Shown: in pieces, positions 17,215 through 28,018 of the stretch | Position numbering within the stretch: position 1 is the stretch's first letter | Layout of the letters: each line of letters opens with the position of its first letter | Source: Lysinibacillus sphaericus | GTDB taxonomy: Bacteria > Bacillota > Bacilli > Bacillales_A > Planococcaceae | Assembly: GCF_006864135.1 (NCBI RefSeq) | Contig: NZ_SADV01000008.1 | Coordinates: 62,001-126,000, forward strand | Direction: 5' to 3' | Length of the DNA: 64,000 nt | Translations under genes and position numbers: made by a program | Notes under the pieces: generated by a model | Databases searched by the model: none | What the model was told of the DNA's origin: nothing | The model's input: only the letters and a program-made list of their open reading frames with translations

Positions 17215-18480
17215 TTATTGTTTTAATAGATAGTTCACTAACTCTGAGAACGCTACTTTTTGTTGTTCACCTGATTCCATATGTTTAACAGTAGCTACTT
17301 GCTCTTCAAGCTCCGTTTCGCCTAAAACAATCGTATATTTTGCACCTAAACGGTCTGCTGATTTCATTTGAGCTTTCATTTTGCGATCTAAATAATCCAT
17401 TTCTGTGGAAATGCCCTTAGCACGGAAGGTACTTGTTAATTCTACAGTTTTCAGCTTCGCTTCTTCGTCCATAGCAATCATATAGACGTCGAGTCCTGAT
17501 GCTGTGTCTAATTCAACACCTTCAGCTTCAAGCGCAAGTAACAAACGCTCAATACTTAATGCGAAACCGATACCTGGTACTTCCGGTCCACCAATTTCTT
17601 GTACAAGGCCATTATAGCGACCCCCACCACAAAGTGTAGTAATGGCTCCAAAGCCAGAAGCCGTTGACATAATTTCAAAAGTCGTATGATTGTAATAATC
17701 AAGACCTCTTACAAGATTTGGATCGACCTCATACGAAATTCCCAATGCATCTAAATAAGTTTTAACTTGAGCGAAATAAGCTGCTGACTCCTCTGTTAGG
17801 AAATCAGTTAATGCAGGTGCCGATTGCATTAATGGGTGCTCACGGTCTACCTTACAGTCTAAAATACGCAGTGGATTTTTTTGTAAACGATTTTGGCAGT
17901 CTGAACAAAACTCATGAATATGTGGTTCGAAGTGTTGTAACAGTGCTGTACGGTGTGTATTACGTGTTTCTTTGTCACCAAGTGAATTAATGACTAATTT
18001 TAAATCCTTTAAACCTGCTGATTCATAGACATCCATTGCTAGTGCAATAACTTCTGCATCAATCGCTGGGTCAGCTGAACCAATTGCTTCTACTCCAAAT
18101 TGAACAAATTGACGGTAGCGCCCTGCTTGTTGACGTTCATAACGGAACATTGGTCCTAAATATGAAAGCTTTACTGGTTGATCAGGTGCACCAAACATTT
18201 TATGCTCAACATAAGCACGAACTACACCAGCTGTATTCTCCGGACGTAATGTTAACGAACGGCCACCGCGATCTTCAAAAGTATACATTTCTTTTTGAAC
18301 AACATCTGTTGTTTCACCGACACCACGTGCAAATAAATCTGTTTGCTCAAAAATTGGTGTGCGAATTTCATTGTAGCGATAGACACGACAGATATCACGG
18401 ATAACCGCTTCTATCTTTTGCCATTTTTCTGATTGACCAGGCAAAATATCTTGTGTCCCTCGTGGCACTTTAAAACTCAT
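17215..18480 (-). CDS. hisS: histidyl-tRNA synthetase
   Basis: A 421-aa class II synthetase. Motif 2 is [14 protein letters not shown], the histidine-specific motifs are [14 protein letters not shown] and GGGRYNGL, and motif 3 is [14 protein letters not shown]-terminal anticodon-binding domain covers about 330-421. The length is normal. AAAGGAGG precedes the ATG. Expression is controlled by the T-box leader immediately upstream. Confidence 0.97.
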   Translation of the reverse strand: MSFKVPRGTQDILPGQSEKWQKIEAVIRDICRVYRYNEIRTPIFEQTDLFARGVGETTDVVQKEMYTFEDRGGRSLTLRPENTAGVVRAYVEHKMFGAPDQPVKLSYLGPMFRYERQQAGRYRQFVQFGVEAIGSADPAIDAEVIALAMDVYESAGLKDLKLVINSLGDKETRNTHRTALLQHFEPHIHEFCSDCQNRLQKNPLRILDCKVDREHPLMQSAPALTDFLTEESAAYFAQVKTYLDALGISYEVDPNLVRGLDYYNHTTFEIMSTASGFGAITTLCGGGRYNGLVQEIGGPEVPGIGFALSIERLLLALEAEGVELDTASGLDVYMIAMDEEAKLKTVELTSTFRAKGISTEMDYLDRKMKAQMKSADRLGAKYTIVLGETELEEQVATVKHMESGEQQKVAFSELVNYLLKQ

Positions 18481-18547
18481 AGAAAAACCTCCTTTATAAA
18501 TTGCTTATGAGCAAGCTGTCTTCTGGACTTCTCTCGTTTTTTGTCCA

Positions 18548-18834
18548 CAAAAAAAGCCCTCGCCTCCTTGCGTTTTGCAAGGGACGAGAGCTGTACAAGC
18601 TTCCGCGGTTCCACCCTAGTTGACGCATCAAATTCATGCGTCCTCCTCCTAATCGGATAACGGCCGATTCCGTTTTTTCCTACTAAGCATTACTGTTCAG
18701 AAAAAAGCCTCTCAAGTGTTATTCACAATATACATTTTTGTAGGAAAGATTTCAGCCTAGGTCTTTCCCTCTCTTCTCCAATAGAGGTATATGCTACTTG
18801 CTTGGTCATAAGCGGTTAATCATTTTTTGATTAC
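18548..18834 (-). promoter_or_regulatory. T-box riboswitch leader of hisS
   Basis: The minus strand carries the T-box motif AGGGTGGAACCGCGG (18617-18603), preceded by a stem with GACGCATG/CATGCGTC-like arms. It is followed by a terminator whose stem (18556-18591) ends in a run of seven T. Uncharged tRNA would pair with the T-box bulge, stabilise the antiterminator and switch on hisS. The specifier (His or Asp) could not be placed with confidence by eye. Confidence 0.9.
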
Positions 18835-18839
18835 CCTTT

Positions 18840-18868
18840 ATGTTAGTCACAACAAAAGGCAATGTCAA
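18840..18868 (-). promoter_or_regulatory. promoter of the hisS T-box transcript
   Basis: Minus-strand -35 TTGACA (18863-18868) and -10 TAACAT (18840-18845) with a 17-base spacer, placed just before the T-box leader. Confidence 0.7.
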
Positions 18869-18980
18869 CTGTTTTTATTTTTTTTACAATACATTCGATA
18901 AAATAACAAATTCCATTACCTTTTTCCCACGAATTCTATTACTAAAGCATGGTAAAATAGCACAAGATAGGAGGAATCTG

Positions 18981-20567
18981 ATGAGGACAAAACTTTTAAA
19001 TATTAGTATCATCTTCGTACTAGTGTTAATGATCGCGATTCCAAGTATGAATAATATTCAAAGAGCACTAGCAGACACCAGTGATTTAAAAGTAACTGGA
19101 ACGATTCTTTATTTACGTGAGGGACCTGGACTGTCTTATCCAATCATTACGACATTAGATGAGGGTGATTCGCTAACTTCTATTAGTCGTGAGGGTGACT
19201 GGATTCAAGTAAGAGCAGGCGATTACGAAGGCTGGGTAGCATCTTGGCTAACAGCTTCAATAAATGATAAACAAACGGTTGATAAAACGTTGATTTCACA
19301 AGTCGATCGTCTAAATATTCGTACTGAGCCTGACATATCTTCAGCAGTTCTTGGACAATTATCAATAGGCAGCCAAGCTAAACTCATTGAAAAAAATGGC
19401 GAATGGGCAAAAATAGATTGGAACGGACTAGTTGGATGGGTATCTACAGACTATGTTACAATCAATGACCTACCTGAAAAAAAGGTTACGGCTGAGGCTG
19501 ATGAACCTAAAGTTGAGGTATCTACAAAAAAAATCAACAAAGATACAACATTTACAGTTTTAGTGGATTCACTTAATGTGCGCCAAAATCACGACTTAAA
19601 TGCTAAAAAAATAGGAACAGCTTCAAATGGACAAACCTTTAAAGTGCTGGCTCAAGAACATAACTGGGTAAAAATTCAATATAACGATAATAAAGCAGGT
19701 TGGGTTTATAGCTTTTATGGTACTTTTTCAAATAAAGAAAAAACGACATCAAAATCTGCTTCTTCTTCCTCAGAGCTTGAATCTGTCACAATCATTTATA
19801 ATGGGACAAACCTACGGACAGATTCAACAACAACTGCTGATGTTGTTGCACGTGTAGATGCTGGTGAAACCTACCCTATTGTAGGTGCTAAAAATGATTT
19901 TTATGAAATACAAGTAGATGACAAAACTGCATTTGTAGCGAACTGGGTCGTTACTACTACTTCGTCGAGCAAAGCTACTACTGCTATAAAAAAAGATAAA
20001 TCTGAACCACGCAAGAAAGGTACTTTAAATGGGCTAACGATTGTCGTAGATGCTGGACATGGAGGAAATGATCACGGCACTACCGGACAACGAGGCACAA
20101 ATGAGAAGGAAGTTACATTGAAAACGGCATCTCTTCTTGCTTCAAAGTTGAGTGCTGCTGGGGCAAATGTTGTCATGACTAGAGAATCTGATGAATATAT
20201 TGCACTCCGTAAACGCGTATCAATTGCGCACCAGTATGAGGCAGATGCTTTTATCAGTATTCATTATGATGCAACAGACGATAGCTCCATTAATGGCTTC
20301 ACCTCATATTATATGAACAGTAATCAACAAGGTCTTGCAGAGGCAATAAATAAAGGACTTTCCAATAAAATCGATTTAAAGAATCGTGGTACCCAACAAG
20401 GAAATTATTTAGTTCTACGAGAAAATCGTCAACAAGCTGCCCTCATTGAGCTAGGCTACTTAAGTAATGGTAGTGAGGAACGTGTTATTACAAACGCTAA
20501 ATTCCGTGAACAAGCTACTCTAGGTATCTACCAAGGTATTTTAAATTACTTTAACGAAGATCAATAA
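18981..20567 (+). CDS. secreted N-acetylmuramoyl-L-alanine amidase with SH3b repeats
   Basis: A 528-aa cell-wall hydrolase. The signal peptide (about 1-32) ends near QRALADTSD. Four bacterial SH3 domains follow between about 35 and 375, each with an LN(V/I)R- or LYLRE-type start and a W.W/GWV end. A Ser/Thr linker leads to an Amidase_3 domain (about 390-528) with the zinc residues in VVDAGHGGND, a conserved Glu in TNEKEV, SIHYDA and the catalytic Glu in ALIELGYLSN. It should cut the MurNAc-L-Ala bond. The ATG at 18981 has GGAGGAA 6 bases upstream; an in-frame upstream start lies outside that. It matches the Bacillus yrvJ position between dtd and hisS, but on the opposite strand. Confidence 0.92.
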   Translation: MRTKLLNISIIFVLVLMIAIPSMNNIQRALADTSDLKVTGTILYLREGPGLSYPIITTLDEGDSLTSISREGDWIQVRAGDYEGWVASWLTASINDKQTVDKTLISQVDRLNIRTEPDISSAVLGQLSIGSQAKLIEKNGEWAKIDWNGLVGWVSTDYVTINDLPEKKVTAEADEPKVEVSTKKINKDTTFTVLVDSLNVRQNHDLNAKKIGTASNGQTFKVLAQEHNWVKIQYNDNKAGWVYSFYGTFSNKEKTTSKSASSSSELESVTIIYNGTNLRTDSTTTADVVARVDAGETYPIVGAKNDFYEIQVDDKTAFVANWVVTTTSSSKATTAIKKDKSEPRKKGTLNGLTIVVDAGHGGNDHGTTGQRGTNEKEVTLKTASLLASKLSAAGANVVMTRESDEYIALRKRVSIAHQYEADAFISIHYDATDDSSINGFTSYYMNSNQQGLAEAINKGLSNKIDLKNRGTQQGNYLVLRENRQQAALIELGYLSNGSEERVITNAKFREQATLGIYQGILNYFNEDQ

Positions 20568-20568
20568 A

Positions 20569-20596
20569 AATCCATTATACCTCTGCATAATGGATT
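20569..20596. repeat. REP-like palindrome after the amidase gene
   Basis: AATCCATTAT (20569-20578) and ATAATGGATT (20587-20596) flank ACCTCTGC. The core resembles the GCCTCGGC palindromes at 2312, 3576, 49298 and 57014. It starts right after the amidase stop and may help terminate or protect the transcript. Confidence 0.55.
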
Positions 20597-20611
20597 GTGA
20601 GATAAATTAAT

Positions 20612-20658
20612 AATAAGCTGCAAAGGACAGTAGACTAGTACTTCCCTTGCAGCTTATT
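20612..20658 (+). terminator. terminator of the amidase gene
   Basis: AATAAGCTGCAAAGG (20612-20626) pairs almost perfectly with CCCTTGCAGCTTATT (20644-20658), followed by TATTTTTT. Confidence 0.85.
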
Positions 20659-20782
20659 TATTTTTTACTAGTTATAACTCTTCCTCGATAGAAGTTATGG
20701 AACTGAATCAATTCTAAGTTATGGCATTTGGTGTTTACCCTCAGTTTTCACTGTCAAGTACTTACACTTGCTAAAACGAAAA

Positions 20783-20821
20783 AAGGCCTCCAACTCACAT
20801 TCTAAGAGTATAGAGGTCCTT
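20783..20821 (-). terminator. terminator of the DUF2642-like gene
   Basis: AAGGCCTC (20783-20790) pairs with GAGGTCCTT (20813-20821), leaving one bulged base. On the minus strand a T-run follows (TTTTTTCG). It begins 7 bases after the downstream gene's stop. Confidence 0.65.
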
Positions 20822-20828
20822 TATGCGC

Positions 20829-21044
20829 TTATTTTTTCATTGTTGCTAGCGTAACCCATACAATTTCCTTCATACTTATGAATAATGGCGTACGGTTAAC
20901 CCCTAAAACAATATCATCAGGTAATACAGAAATTAATTTTCCTTGCTGAATATTTTTCTTAGTTTGCACTACAATTGCCTGATCAATCATCATATTAAGA
21001 GTTTCATATAAATATGGATTTGATATGCTTCCTATCTGCGTCAT
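20829..21044 (-). CDS. small DUF2642-like protein, 71 aa
   Basis: A 71-aa protein beginning MTQIGSISNPYLYETLNMMI. Its second half (QGKLISVLPDDIVLGVNRTP then LFISMKEIVWV) fits the short beta-rich DUF2642 pattern seen in small spore-related proteins of bacilli. The match was made by eye. An AGGAAGG-like ribosome binding site precedes the ATG region. It has its own terminator and is convergent with the amidase gene. The function is unknown; a spore-associated role would be a guess from the family. Confidence 0.65.
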   Translation of the reverse strand: MTQIGSISNPYLYETLNMMIDQAIVVQTKKNIQQGKLISVLPDDIVLGVNRTPLFISMKEIVWVTLATMKK

Positions 21045-21117
21045 CCTTAATACACTTCCTTCCTACAAAACTAACCATACTATTTAATGTATGAAGGAAT
21101 CATAGGAAATGTACCAT

Positions 21118-21558
21118 TTATTTAGATTCAAGAAGTATGGTGATAGGGCCATCATTTGTCAGTGCCACATCCATCATTGCACCAAATATTCCTTTTTCCA
21201 CATGTAAACCGTGTTCACATAAGGCATTATTAAAAGCCTCCCATAACGGTTCTGCAACTTCTGGTCTTGCGGCACTTGTAAAACTTGGACGATTCCCCTT
21301 TTTCGCATCTCCATACAATGTAAATTGTGAGACGGATAGAATAGCCCCTCCATGCTCTAAAATAGAATGATTCATTTTTCCATCAGCATCTTCCCAAAGG
21401 CGGAGATTTGCTACTTTTTTCGCTAAATATTCAACATCCTCTTGCGTGTCCCCGTGTGTAATACCAACCAGAAGAACATAACCGCTATCAATAGCTCCCG
21501 TTACTTTTCCGTCAACCGTAACAGAGGCTGCTTTACTACGTTGTAAAACTACTTTCAT
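21118..21558 (-). CDS. dtd: D-aminoacyl-tRNA deacylase
   Basis: A 146-aa DTD that removes D-amino acids (and Gly) from mischarged tRNAs. It shows the family's cross-subunit motifs [10 protein letters not shown] (around 75-85) and the C-terminal NDGPITI, which carries the Gly-Pro motif. The length is normal. It lies 85 bases downstream of relA on the same strand, the conserved Bacillus order. Confidence 0.95.
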   Translation of the reverse strand: MKVVLQRSKAASVTVDGKVTGAIDSGYVLLVGITHGDTQEDVEYLAKKVANLRLWEDADGKMNHSILEHGGAILSVSQFTLYGDAKKGNRPSFTSAARPEVAEPLWEAFNNALCEHGLHVEKGIFGAMMDVALTNDGPITILLESK

Positions 21559-21643
21559 TTTTTAAAACCTCAATTCTCCTATTGTATGCACCAGAAGTTC
21601 CATTTTCGGTACATAACAAAGTTGCTTCTGCCCAACCATCCAA

Positions 21644-23839
21644 TTAGTTAATAACACGTTGTACTGAATATATATCAGGTGTTTGCTTAATACGTTCCAC
21701 TACTTTATGCAAATGCGAAATATTTGAAATCGAAATCGTTAAATGAATCGTTGCCATTTTATCACGATCTGCACGACCACTCACTGCTAAAATATTCGTT
21801 TTCGTTTCGCTAACAATTTGCATGATTTCATTTAAAATTCCTGGTCTATCGAAGGCTGAAACTTCAATATCGACAGGGTATTCTTTTTTCTCTGGAGTAA
21901 GTCCATGTTCCCATTCAACTTCTATTAAGCGCTCCTGCTCATCATCAACTTGAATATTTGGACAGTCCGCACGGTGTACTGAAACACCTCTTCCTTTCGT
22001 AATGAAGCCTACAATTTCATCTCCAGGAACTGGCGTACAACAACGTGAAAGTCGAATAAGCATATTGTCGATATCTTTTACGATAACACCCGATTCTGTC
22101 CGTTTTTGTGGAATAGGATTTTTCATTTTTTGTTCAATTTTTTCTAGCGCTTCTTCCTGTTCACGCTCTTTGCGACGTTTTTCAGCTAAGCGATTTACAA
22201 CTTGCTGAGCTGTAATTCCATTCATACCAACAGCTGCATATAAATCTTCTTCATTTGTATAGTTGAATTTTTCACAAACTCGCTTCAAATTGTCCGCTGA
22301 CATTGTTTCTTTTACATCAAAACCTTGAGCACGGATTTCCTTTTCTATCATCTCTTTACCTTTGATGATATTTTCCTCACGAAGATGACGTTTGAAAAAC
22401 TGCTTTATTTTATTTTTCGCCTGTGAGGATTGGGCTATTTTCAGCCAATCGCGACTCGGACCAAATGATTGCTTAGACGTTAAAATTTCAATAATATCTC
22501 CCGTTTTTAACGGTGTATCAAGTGGCACCATTTTACCATTGATTTTCGCGCCAATTGTACGATTTCCAACTTCTGAATGCACACGGTATGCGAAGTCGAT
22601 AGGTACAGAGCCTGCTGGTAATTCAATGACATCTCCTTCAGGCGTGAAGACATAGACCATATCAGAGAATAAATCAAATTTTAAAGATTCCATAAACTCT
22701 TCAGCATTAGAAGATTCATTTTGGAATTCTAAAATTTCTCGGAACCACGTTAATTTTTGGTCGACATTTTGTTTTTCATTATCAACTTTTTTACCTTCTT
22801 TATACGCCCAATGCGCTGCAATCCCGTACTCGGCAATTTTATGCATTTCCTTCGTACGAATTTGAACTTCTAGCGGGTCACCATAAGGACCAATTACTGT
22901 TGTATGCAGGGATTGATATAGGTTTTGTTTTGGCATCGCAATATAATCTTTAAAACGTCCTGGCATTGGCTTCCATAATGTATGCACAATCCCAAGTACG
23001 GCATAGCAATCTTTAATACTATCGACAAGTACACGAATGGCTAATAAATCATAAATCTCGTTGAATTGTTTCTTTTGTAACACCATCTTACGATAAATAC
23101 TGTAAATATGTTTTGGACGACCATAAACATCTGCTTCAATTTCAACATCTGTAAGCTGTGACTTCATCTCACCCATTACATTATCTAAATATGCCTCACG
23201 CTCATCACGTTTTTTCTTCATAAGACTGACAATGCGATAATATTGCTGTGGATTTAAATAACGAAGTGCCGTATCCTCAAGCTCCCATTTAACAGTCGAA
23301 ATCCCAAGACGATGCGCAAGTGGTGCAAAAATTTCAAGCGTTTCTTTAGAAATACGGCGTTGTTTTTCGGCAGGTAAATGCTTTAACGTGCGCATATTAT
23401 GTAGGCGGTCTGCCAGTTTAATCAAAATGACACGAATATCCTGCGCCATAGCTACAAACATTTTTCGATGATTTTCTGCTTGTTGCGCTTCTTTAGATAA
23501 ATATTTAATTTTCCCTAGCTTTGTTACACCGTCTACAAGCACCGCAACCTCTTCGCCGAATTCGTGAACCAAATCGTCACGCGTAAAATCCGTATCCTCA
23601 ACAACATCGTGTAAAAAACCAGCCGCAACTGTTGCAGGATCCATTTGCAATTCAGCTAAAATACCAGCTACTTGAACAGGATGAATAATATACGGTTCAC
23701 CTGAGCTTCGGAATTGCTCAATATGGGCATCCCTTGCTAATTCATATGCTTTTTTCACGAATGCGACATTTTCCTCATTCATGTAGGATTTGACTAACTC
23801 AAAAACGTCCTCGGGAGTCAAAATTTGCTCTTTCGCCAT
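21644..23839 (-). CDS. relA: bifunctional (p)ppGpp synthetase/hydrolase Rel
   Basis: A 731-aa long RSH enzyme. The HD hydrolase domain (about 25-200) is intact, with HDVVEDT at 77-83. The synthetase domain (about 230-370) has YQSLHTTV and the EVQIRT motif. TGS (about 390-455, [14 protein letters not shown]), helical and zinc-finger-like parts (CCTPVPGD) and a C-terminal ACT domain follow. It makes and degrades the stringent-response alarmone on ribosomes. The length is normal. In Bacillus apt lies immediately upstream; here about 16 kb of accessory genes separate them. Confidence 0.97.
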   Translation of the reverse strand: MAKEQILTPEDVFELVKSYMNEENVAFVKKAYELARDAHIEQFRSSGEPYIIHPVQVAGILAELQMDPATVAAGFLHDVVEDTDFTRDDLVHEFGEEVAVLVDGVTKLGKIKYLSKEAQQAENHRKMFVAMAQDIRVILIKLADRLHNMRTLKHLPAEKQRRISKETLEIFAPLAHRLGISTVKWELEDTALRYLNPQQYYRIVSLMKKKRDEREAYLDNVMGEMKSQLTDVEIEADVYGRPKHIYSIYRKMVLQKKQFNEIYDLLAIRVLVDSIKDCYAVLGIVHTLWKPMPGRFKDYIAMPKQNLYQSLHTTVIGPYGDPLEVQIRTKEMHKIAEYGIAAHWAYKEGKKVDNEKQNVDQKLTWFREILEFQNESSNAEEFMESLKFDLFSDMVYVFTPEGDVIELPAGSVPIDFAYRVHSEVGNRTIGAKINGKMVPLDTPLKTGDIIEILTSKQSFGPSRDWLKIAQSSQAKNKIKQFFKRHLREENIIKGKEMIEKEIRAQGFDVKETMSADNLKRVCEKFNYTNEEDLYAAVGMNGITAQQVVNRLAEKRRKEREQEEALEKIEQKMKNPIPQKRTESGVIVKDIDNMLIRLSRCCTPVPGDEIVGFITKGRGVSVHRADCPNIQVDDEQERLIEVEWEHGLTPEKKEYPVDIEVSAFDRPGILNEIMQIVSETKTNILAVSGRADRDKMATIHLTISISNISHLHKVVERIKQTPDIYSVQRVIN

Positions 23840-23994
23840 AACATGTCCACCTTGCTCGTCAAATTTTTCAGATTAGATATAAACTTAATTGTATAAAATA
23901 TTATGGGCTATTGTAAAGTAACTGTGTCATTTTGTTTAGTTATTCTCGTGAACAATGTGAGAAATGGGAAATATATTCTAGGAAATGAATAAAA

Positions 23995-24026
23995 AGACCC
24001 TTTGCGAATGTATCCGCAAAGGGTCT
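23995..24026 (-). terminator. terminator of psuG
   Basis: Perfect 12-bp arms AGACCCTTTGCG (23995-24006) and CGCAAAGGGTCT (24015-24026), followed on the minus strand by TTTTTA. Confidence 0.9.
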
Positions 24027-24046
24027 CTTTCTATATCCGTAGTTAA

Positions 24047-24961
24047 TTAGCTTAACTTATTATACGCTACAGCAATTTTTGACCCAACTATCGCATTATT
24101 TTTTACTAATGCAATATTGGCATCAAGGCTTTTACCTTCTGTTAATTCTTTAACTTTTCCAAGTAAGAATGGTGTCACGTTTTTACCGTGAATACCGTTT
24201 TCTTCTGCTTCTACTAAAGCTTTTTCAATGATTCCTGTAATGAATGAATTCTCAAGAGCTTCAGTCTCTGGAATTGGATTAGCAATGACAGCTCCACCTT
24301 TTAAGCCTAATTGCCATTTGGCACGTAGCATTTCTGCCACTTCCTCTGGCGTATCAATCTTGAAGTTTACATCAAAACCACTTTGGCGTGTATAGAATGC
24401 TGGTAGCTCATCTGTACCGTATCCAACAACTGGTACACCTTTTGTTTCAAGATATTCTAAAGTTAAACCAATATCTAAAATTGACTTAGCACCCGCACAA
24501 ATTACAGCAACATTTGTTTGCGCTAATTCTTCTAAATCTGCTGAAATATCCATTGTTGTTTCTGCACCACGATGTACGCCACCGATACCGCCAGTTACAA
24601 AAATTTCAATATTAGCTAGCTCAGCACAGATCATTGTTGCTGCTACAGTTGTTGCTCCTAATTTTTTTGTTGCTAAAAGATAGCCTAAGTCACGACGAGA
24701 TGCTTTTGCTACGCCTTGAGCATTACCGAACATTTCAAGTTCTTCATCTGATAAACCAATTTTAATTTTACCATCGATTAAAGCAATTGTTGCTGGTACT
24801 GCACCATTATCACGAACAATTTGTTCTACTTCACGTGCTGTTTGAACATTTTGTGGATATGGCATTCCGTGAGAAATAATTGTTGATTCTAATGCTACGA
24901 TTGGTAAGCCTTTTGCTTGTCCTGCTTTTACTTCTTCTGATAATACGATGAATTCTTTCAT
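24047..24961 (-). CDS. psuG: pseudouridine-5'-phosphate glycosidase
   Basis: A 304-aa PsuG that splits pseudouridine-5'-phosphate to uracil and ribose-5-phosphate. Conserved segments are [14 protein letters not shown], a [11 protein letters not shown] loop and a C-terminal part with NPIPE. The start at 24961 has GGAGGAATAAC before it and lies 4 bases after the psuK stop, so the pair is coupled; a longer in-frame start would overlap psuK. With PsuK it forms the two-step pseudouridine salvage pathway. Confidence 0.93.
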   Translation of the reverse strand: MKEFIVLSEEVKAGQAKGLPIVALESTIISHGMPYPQNVQTAREVEQIVRDNGAVPATIALIDGKIKIGLSDEELEMFGNAQGVAKASRRDLGYLLATKKLGATTVAATMICAELANIEIFVTGGIGGVHRGAETTMDISADLEELAQTNVAVICAGAKSILDIGLTLEYLETKGVPVVGYGTDELPAFYTRQSGFDVNFKIDTPEEVAEMLRAKWQLGLKGGAVIANPIPETEALENSFITGIIEKALVEAEENGIHGKNVTPFLLGKVKELTEGKSLDANIALVKNNAIVGSKIAVAYNKLS

Positions 24962-24965
24962 GTTG

Positions 24966-26057
24966 TTATTCCTCCATTTCACTGTTTAACAAATCAACTG
25001 ATAGCTCAGGTCTTACTGTATATTGGGATGCAAGCGTATTTTTGGCATTCGTTAAGCCTGCATCAATACATGTTGCAAAGGATTGCCCAGTAAGCCAGCT
25101 GTGGATTACAGCACTTACAAAGGCGTCCCCGGCACCTGTTACATCTTCAATTTTTTCTATAGCTTTCGCCGCGTAATGACTTGGCTTCGTTGTAACGGAA
25201 GCTGCATACACACCCTTGCTACCCGCTGTAATAATTACCTGGTCAGCACCTAAAGTAAGAAGTTGCTGTAAAGCCTTTTCATAATGCACAGAGTTTTCGA
25301 TTTTATGACCAACAATCGTCTCTGCTTCATCTGTGTTACAAATAAACCATGTTACACCTTGCAACGTATCAGGTAATCGATTCATTTTTGGCGAAGATAC
25401 CGGTACGATGACAAACGGAATGTCACGGGCAATTGCAACCTGCTGTATGTAAGCCACTGTTTCCTTTGGACAGTTCAAGTCCATAATAAAGCAGCCTGCG
25501 TTCATGAGCATTGCCTCATGTTTTTTTAGCAAACTTGGCAATAAAAGATCATATACTTCCATATTTGCTACCGCTAATGCTAGCTCGCCCTGCTCATCCA
25601 TAATCGCAGTATAGGAACCAGTTGAAGCGTCTGGTAACTGCTCCACATAACGTAAATTCATAAATGGCTCTGAAGCTTCTTGGATCACTTGCCAATCAGC
25701 ATCTTTACCGGCAGTAGTCAGCAATGTTACTTGATGATTTAATCTGCCTAAGTTTTCAGCAATGTTTCGTCCAACACCACCTACACTAAATGAAGAGCTT
25801 GCAGGATTGGATGTACCAAACTGGACATTCCCCTTCACATGAAATTTTCGGTCAAGATTGGCTCCACCGATACAAATGATTTCATTTTCCTCAGGCAAAA
25901 TATACGCACGGCCTACAATTTTCCCCTGTTTCGTCAAGCTCGATACTAAATTAGCAAGGACTGGTCGAGACAGATTCATCTTATCGGCCATCTCTTGTTG
26001 AGACATAAACGGATTCTGGCGAATTAATGCAAGGACCGCCTGTTCCCTTTCATTCAT
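24966..26057 (-). CDS. psuK: pseudouridine kinase with N-terminal winged helix
   Basis: A 363-aa PfkB-family kinase. The first 55 or so residues form a winged-helix motif ([20 protein letters not shown]), a layout common in PsuK-like kinases, so the protein may also bind DNA. The kinase domain starts at about 60 ([13 protein letters not shown]) and has the PfkB signatures [10 protein letters not shown] and [12 protein letters not shown], the latter with the catalytic Asp. It phosphorylates pseudouridine for PsuG. The upstream gap to the MFS gene is filled by repeats. Confidence 0.88.
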   Translation of the reverse strand: MNEREQAVLALIRQNPFMSQQEMADKMNLSRPVLANLVSSLTKQGKIVGRAYILPEENEIICIGGANLDRKFHVKGNVQFGTSNPASSSFSVGGVGRNIAENLGRLNHQVTLLTTAGKDADWQVIQEASEPFMNLRYVEQLPDASTGSYTAIMDEQGELALAVANMEVYDLLLPSLLKKHEAMLMNAGCFIMDLNCPKETVAYIQQVAIARDIPFVIVPVSSPKMNRLPDTLQGVTWFICNTDEAETIVGHKIENSVHYEKALQQLLTLGADQVIITAGSKGVYAASVTTKPSHYAAKAIEKIEDVTGAGDAFVSAVIHSWLTGQSFATCIDAGLTNAKNTLASQYTVRPELSVDLLNSEMEE

Positions 26058-26209
26058 AGCATCACCTTTTGTTATATTTGTTTATATTATAAACTTTTGT
26101 TTGGTCAGTGTCAAAAATTTTTTTAATGAAAAAAGTTGAAATCAATATGATATAGGCTTCAACTTTTTAGTGATAACTATTGCCTCAATGGAATTAAGGT
26201 GTCGTGTAT

Positions 26210-26520
26210 AGAAGGGGTGCGAAAGCGAAGTGTAACGTAGCAACAGCAACAAATGTTTGCTGCGTGTGAAATCAATAGCGGCGGAAATTCGGGTTTTGCG
26301 GCGTTCTTTTCTTGGTTAGCGGCGCAATTTTATGCTTTAGCGGCGTTCTTCCTTCGGTTAGCGGCGAATTCAAATATTAGCTGGACAAATGTTTTCTGTG
26401 TGAAAGCGAAGCGACAGTAACAAATGTTTTCTTTGGAAAACGAAGCAATAGTGAAATAGCTGACAAATTTTTGGGAACCGACGATAGTCAAGAGTCTCGC
26501 TCTAAGCAAAGCGAGTAACT
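26210..26520. repeat. repeat block with five phased GCGGCG units
   Basis: GCGGCG occurs at 26278, 26298, 26319, 26340 and 26361, giving spacings of 20, 21, 21 and 21 bases. Units 2 and 4 are near copies (GCGGCGTTCTT...GGTTA), so the pattern is a 42-bp dimer. It is flanked by inverted copies of the dispersed repeat: GAAAGCGAAG...CAACAAATG near 26220-26255 and GAAAGCGAAGCGACAGTAAC near 26402-26421. ACAAATGTTT(T/G)CT occurs three times. No gene is seen in this 468-base gap. Confidence 0.75.
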
Positions 26521-26525
26521 AGTTA

Positions 26526-27782
26526 TCAAATATTGGCATGATGAGGCGCTTGTTTTTTCACGATGATGACAAACAAACTTGCCAATGCACAGAACATTCC
26601 AGCAAGGAAAAAAGCCCAAGTATATGAATTGAAAAACTTATAAATGAGGCCTCCACCATAGGCAGCAACTGCAGCTCCTGCTTGATGTGATGCGAAAATC
26701 CACCCATAAATAATGCCACTTTTATTCGTACCAAAAATTTGTCTAGAAATACTAATCGTTGGAGGTACTGTAGCAATCCAATCTAATCCATAAAATATTG
26801 TAAAGATTGTCAGTAAAGTTAGCGACCCTTGCATTAATGCATACGGGAGTAAAAGCAGAGACGTTCCTCTTAAAAGGTAATACCAAAACAATAACCATCG
26901 ATTATCAAAACGATCAGACAGCCACCCGGATAAAGTAGTCCCTACAAGATTAAACACTCCCATAAAGGAAAGAAAGGTTGCAGCGGTTACTAAAGGGACA
27001 CCAAAGCTAATACAGTAAGAAACAAAATGAGTACCAACTAACCCACTAGTTGAAAGTCCACAAATAAAAAAGCTTCCCGCTAATAGCCAAAATTCTTTCT
27101 TCCTTATTGCCTCAAATAAACCATTAAAAGCAATACTAATCGGATTTTTCTTATGATTCTCTTGTTGCACTTCTAGATCTTCTTCCAGTCCATAAGGAAG
27201 AATCCCTATATCCTGTGGTTTATTTTTCATAAATATTGAAATAGCGACGAACATAACAATACTTAGAATAAGCATTAATCCAATCGCCCATCGCCAAGAA
27301 TAATATTCAATAATAATCGCCAATAATGGTAAGAGAATTAACTGCCCTGTTGCAGTACTCGCCGTTAAAATTCCTACTGCCAACCCTCTACTTTTCACAA
27401 ACCAATGATTAGCTACATAAGGACTTAACACCGTTAAAAAAAGACTTGCTCCTAAACCAATAATACCGCCCCATATAACGATTAACTGCCATGATTGAGT
27501 CATGAAAAGCGTAAGCATCATGCCAATGAATAATGTAGCCATCGCACCTAGCATCATTTTCTTTAAACCCGCTATTTCTAGTAACGCCGCCATAAACGGA
27601 CCCGAAAAACCATATAAAAATATACTCACTGCAAAAGCTAAAGCAATTATAGATCGATCCCAATTAAATTCTTTTTCAAAGGAGTCTATAAAAACTCCTG
27701 ATGACGACATTGTAATCCCTGCAACAATAATTGAGAAAAAGGTTACGACTAAAATAAACCAGCTATAATGAATACGCCTCAT
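26526..27782 (-). CDS. MFS transporter, oxalate/formate-antiporter-like
   Basis: A 418-aa, 12-segment major facilitator protein. It has an N-terminal WFILVVTFFSI segment, the GFSGPFMAALL loop and a central cytoplasmic loop (about 195-220). The overall pattern resembles the OFA/monocarboxylate group, which exchanges organic acids; the substrate is unknown. It is divergent from a MarR regulator across 236 bases that hold two palindromes, so repression by that regulator is likely. AGGTGTC precedes the ATG. Confidence 0.8.
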   Translation of the reverse strand: MRRIHYSWFILVVTFFSIIVAGITMSSSGVFIDSFEKEFNWDRSIIALAFAVSIFLYGFSGPFMAALLEIAGLKKMMLGAMATLFIGMMLTLFMTQSWQLIVIWGGIIGLGASLFLTVLSPYVANHWFVKSRGLAVGILTASTATGQLILLPLLAIIIEYYSWRWAIGLMLILSIVMFVAISIFMKNKPQDIGILPYGLEEDLEVQQENHKKNPISIAFNGLFEAIRKKEFWLLAGSFFICGLSTSGLVGTHFVSYCISFGVPLVTAATFLSFMGVFNLVGTTLSGWLSDRFDNRWLLFWYYLLRGTSLLLLPYALMQGSLTLLTIFTIFYGLDWIATVPPTISISRQIFGTNKSGIIYGWIFASHQAGAAVAAYGGGLIYKFFNSYTWAFFLAGMFCALASLFVIIVKKQAPHHANI

Positions 27783-27846
27783 CTTGACACCTTCAATTCT
27801 TATAAGATTTTTTAATATGCTCTTTAATGAAAAAGATTACAGCTCA

Positions 27847-27906
27847 ATTATATGTATATGCATGTAATACTAGGGTAAATGACTTCCTAAAATCATGTAT
27901 ATACAT
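27847..27906. promoter_or_regulatory. two candidate MarR operators
   Basis: 27847-27868 is a 22-base near-palindrome (18 of 22 positions symmetric, ATTATATGTAT... type). 27895-27906 is a perfect 12-base palindrome ATGTATATACAT. Both lie between the divergent MFS and MarR genes and share the TATGTATAT core. Confidence 0.55.
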
Positions 27907-28018
27907 ATATAATCTTAGTAATCACTTTTATCACTGTCAAGAAACATTTTCCAAATTAACAAAATAAATCAATAGGGCTACTATAATAGTGAACCAACTC
28001 GAAAAGGGGTACGGAGCA

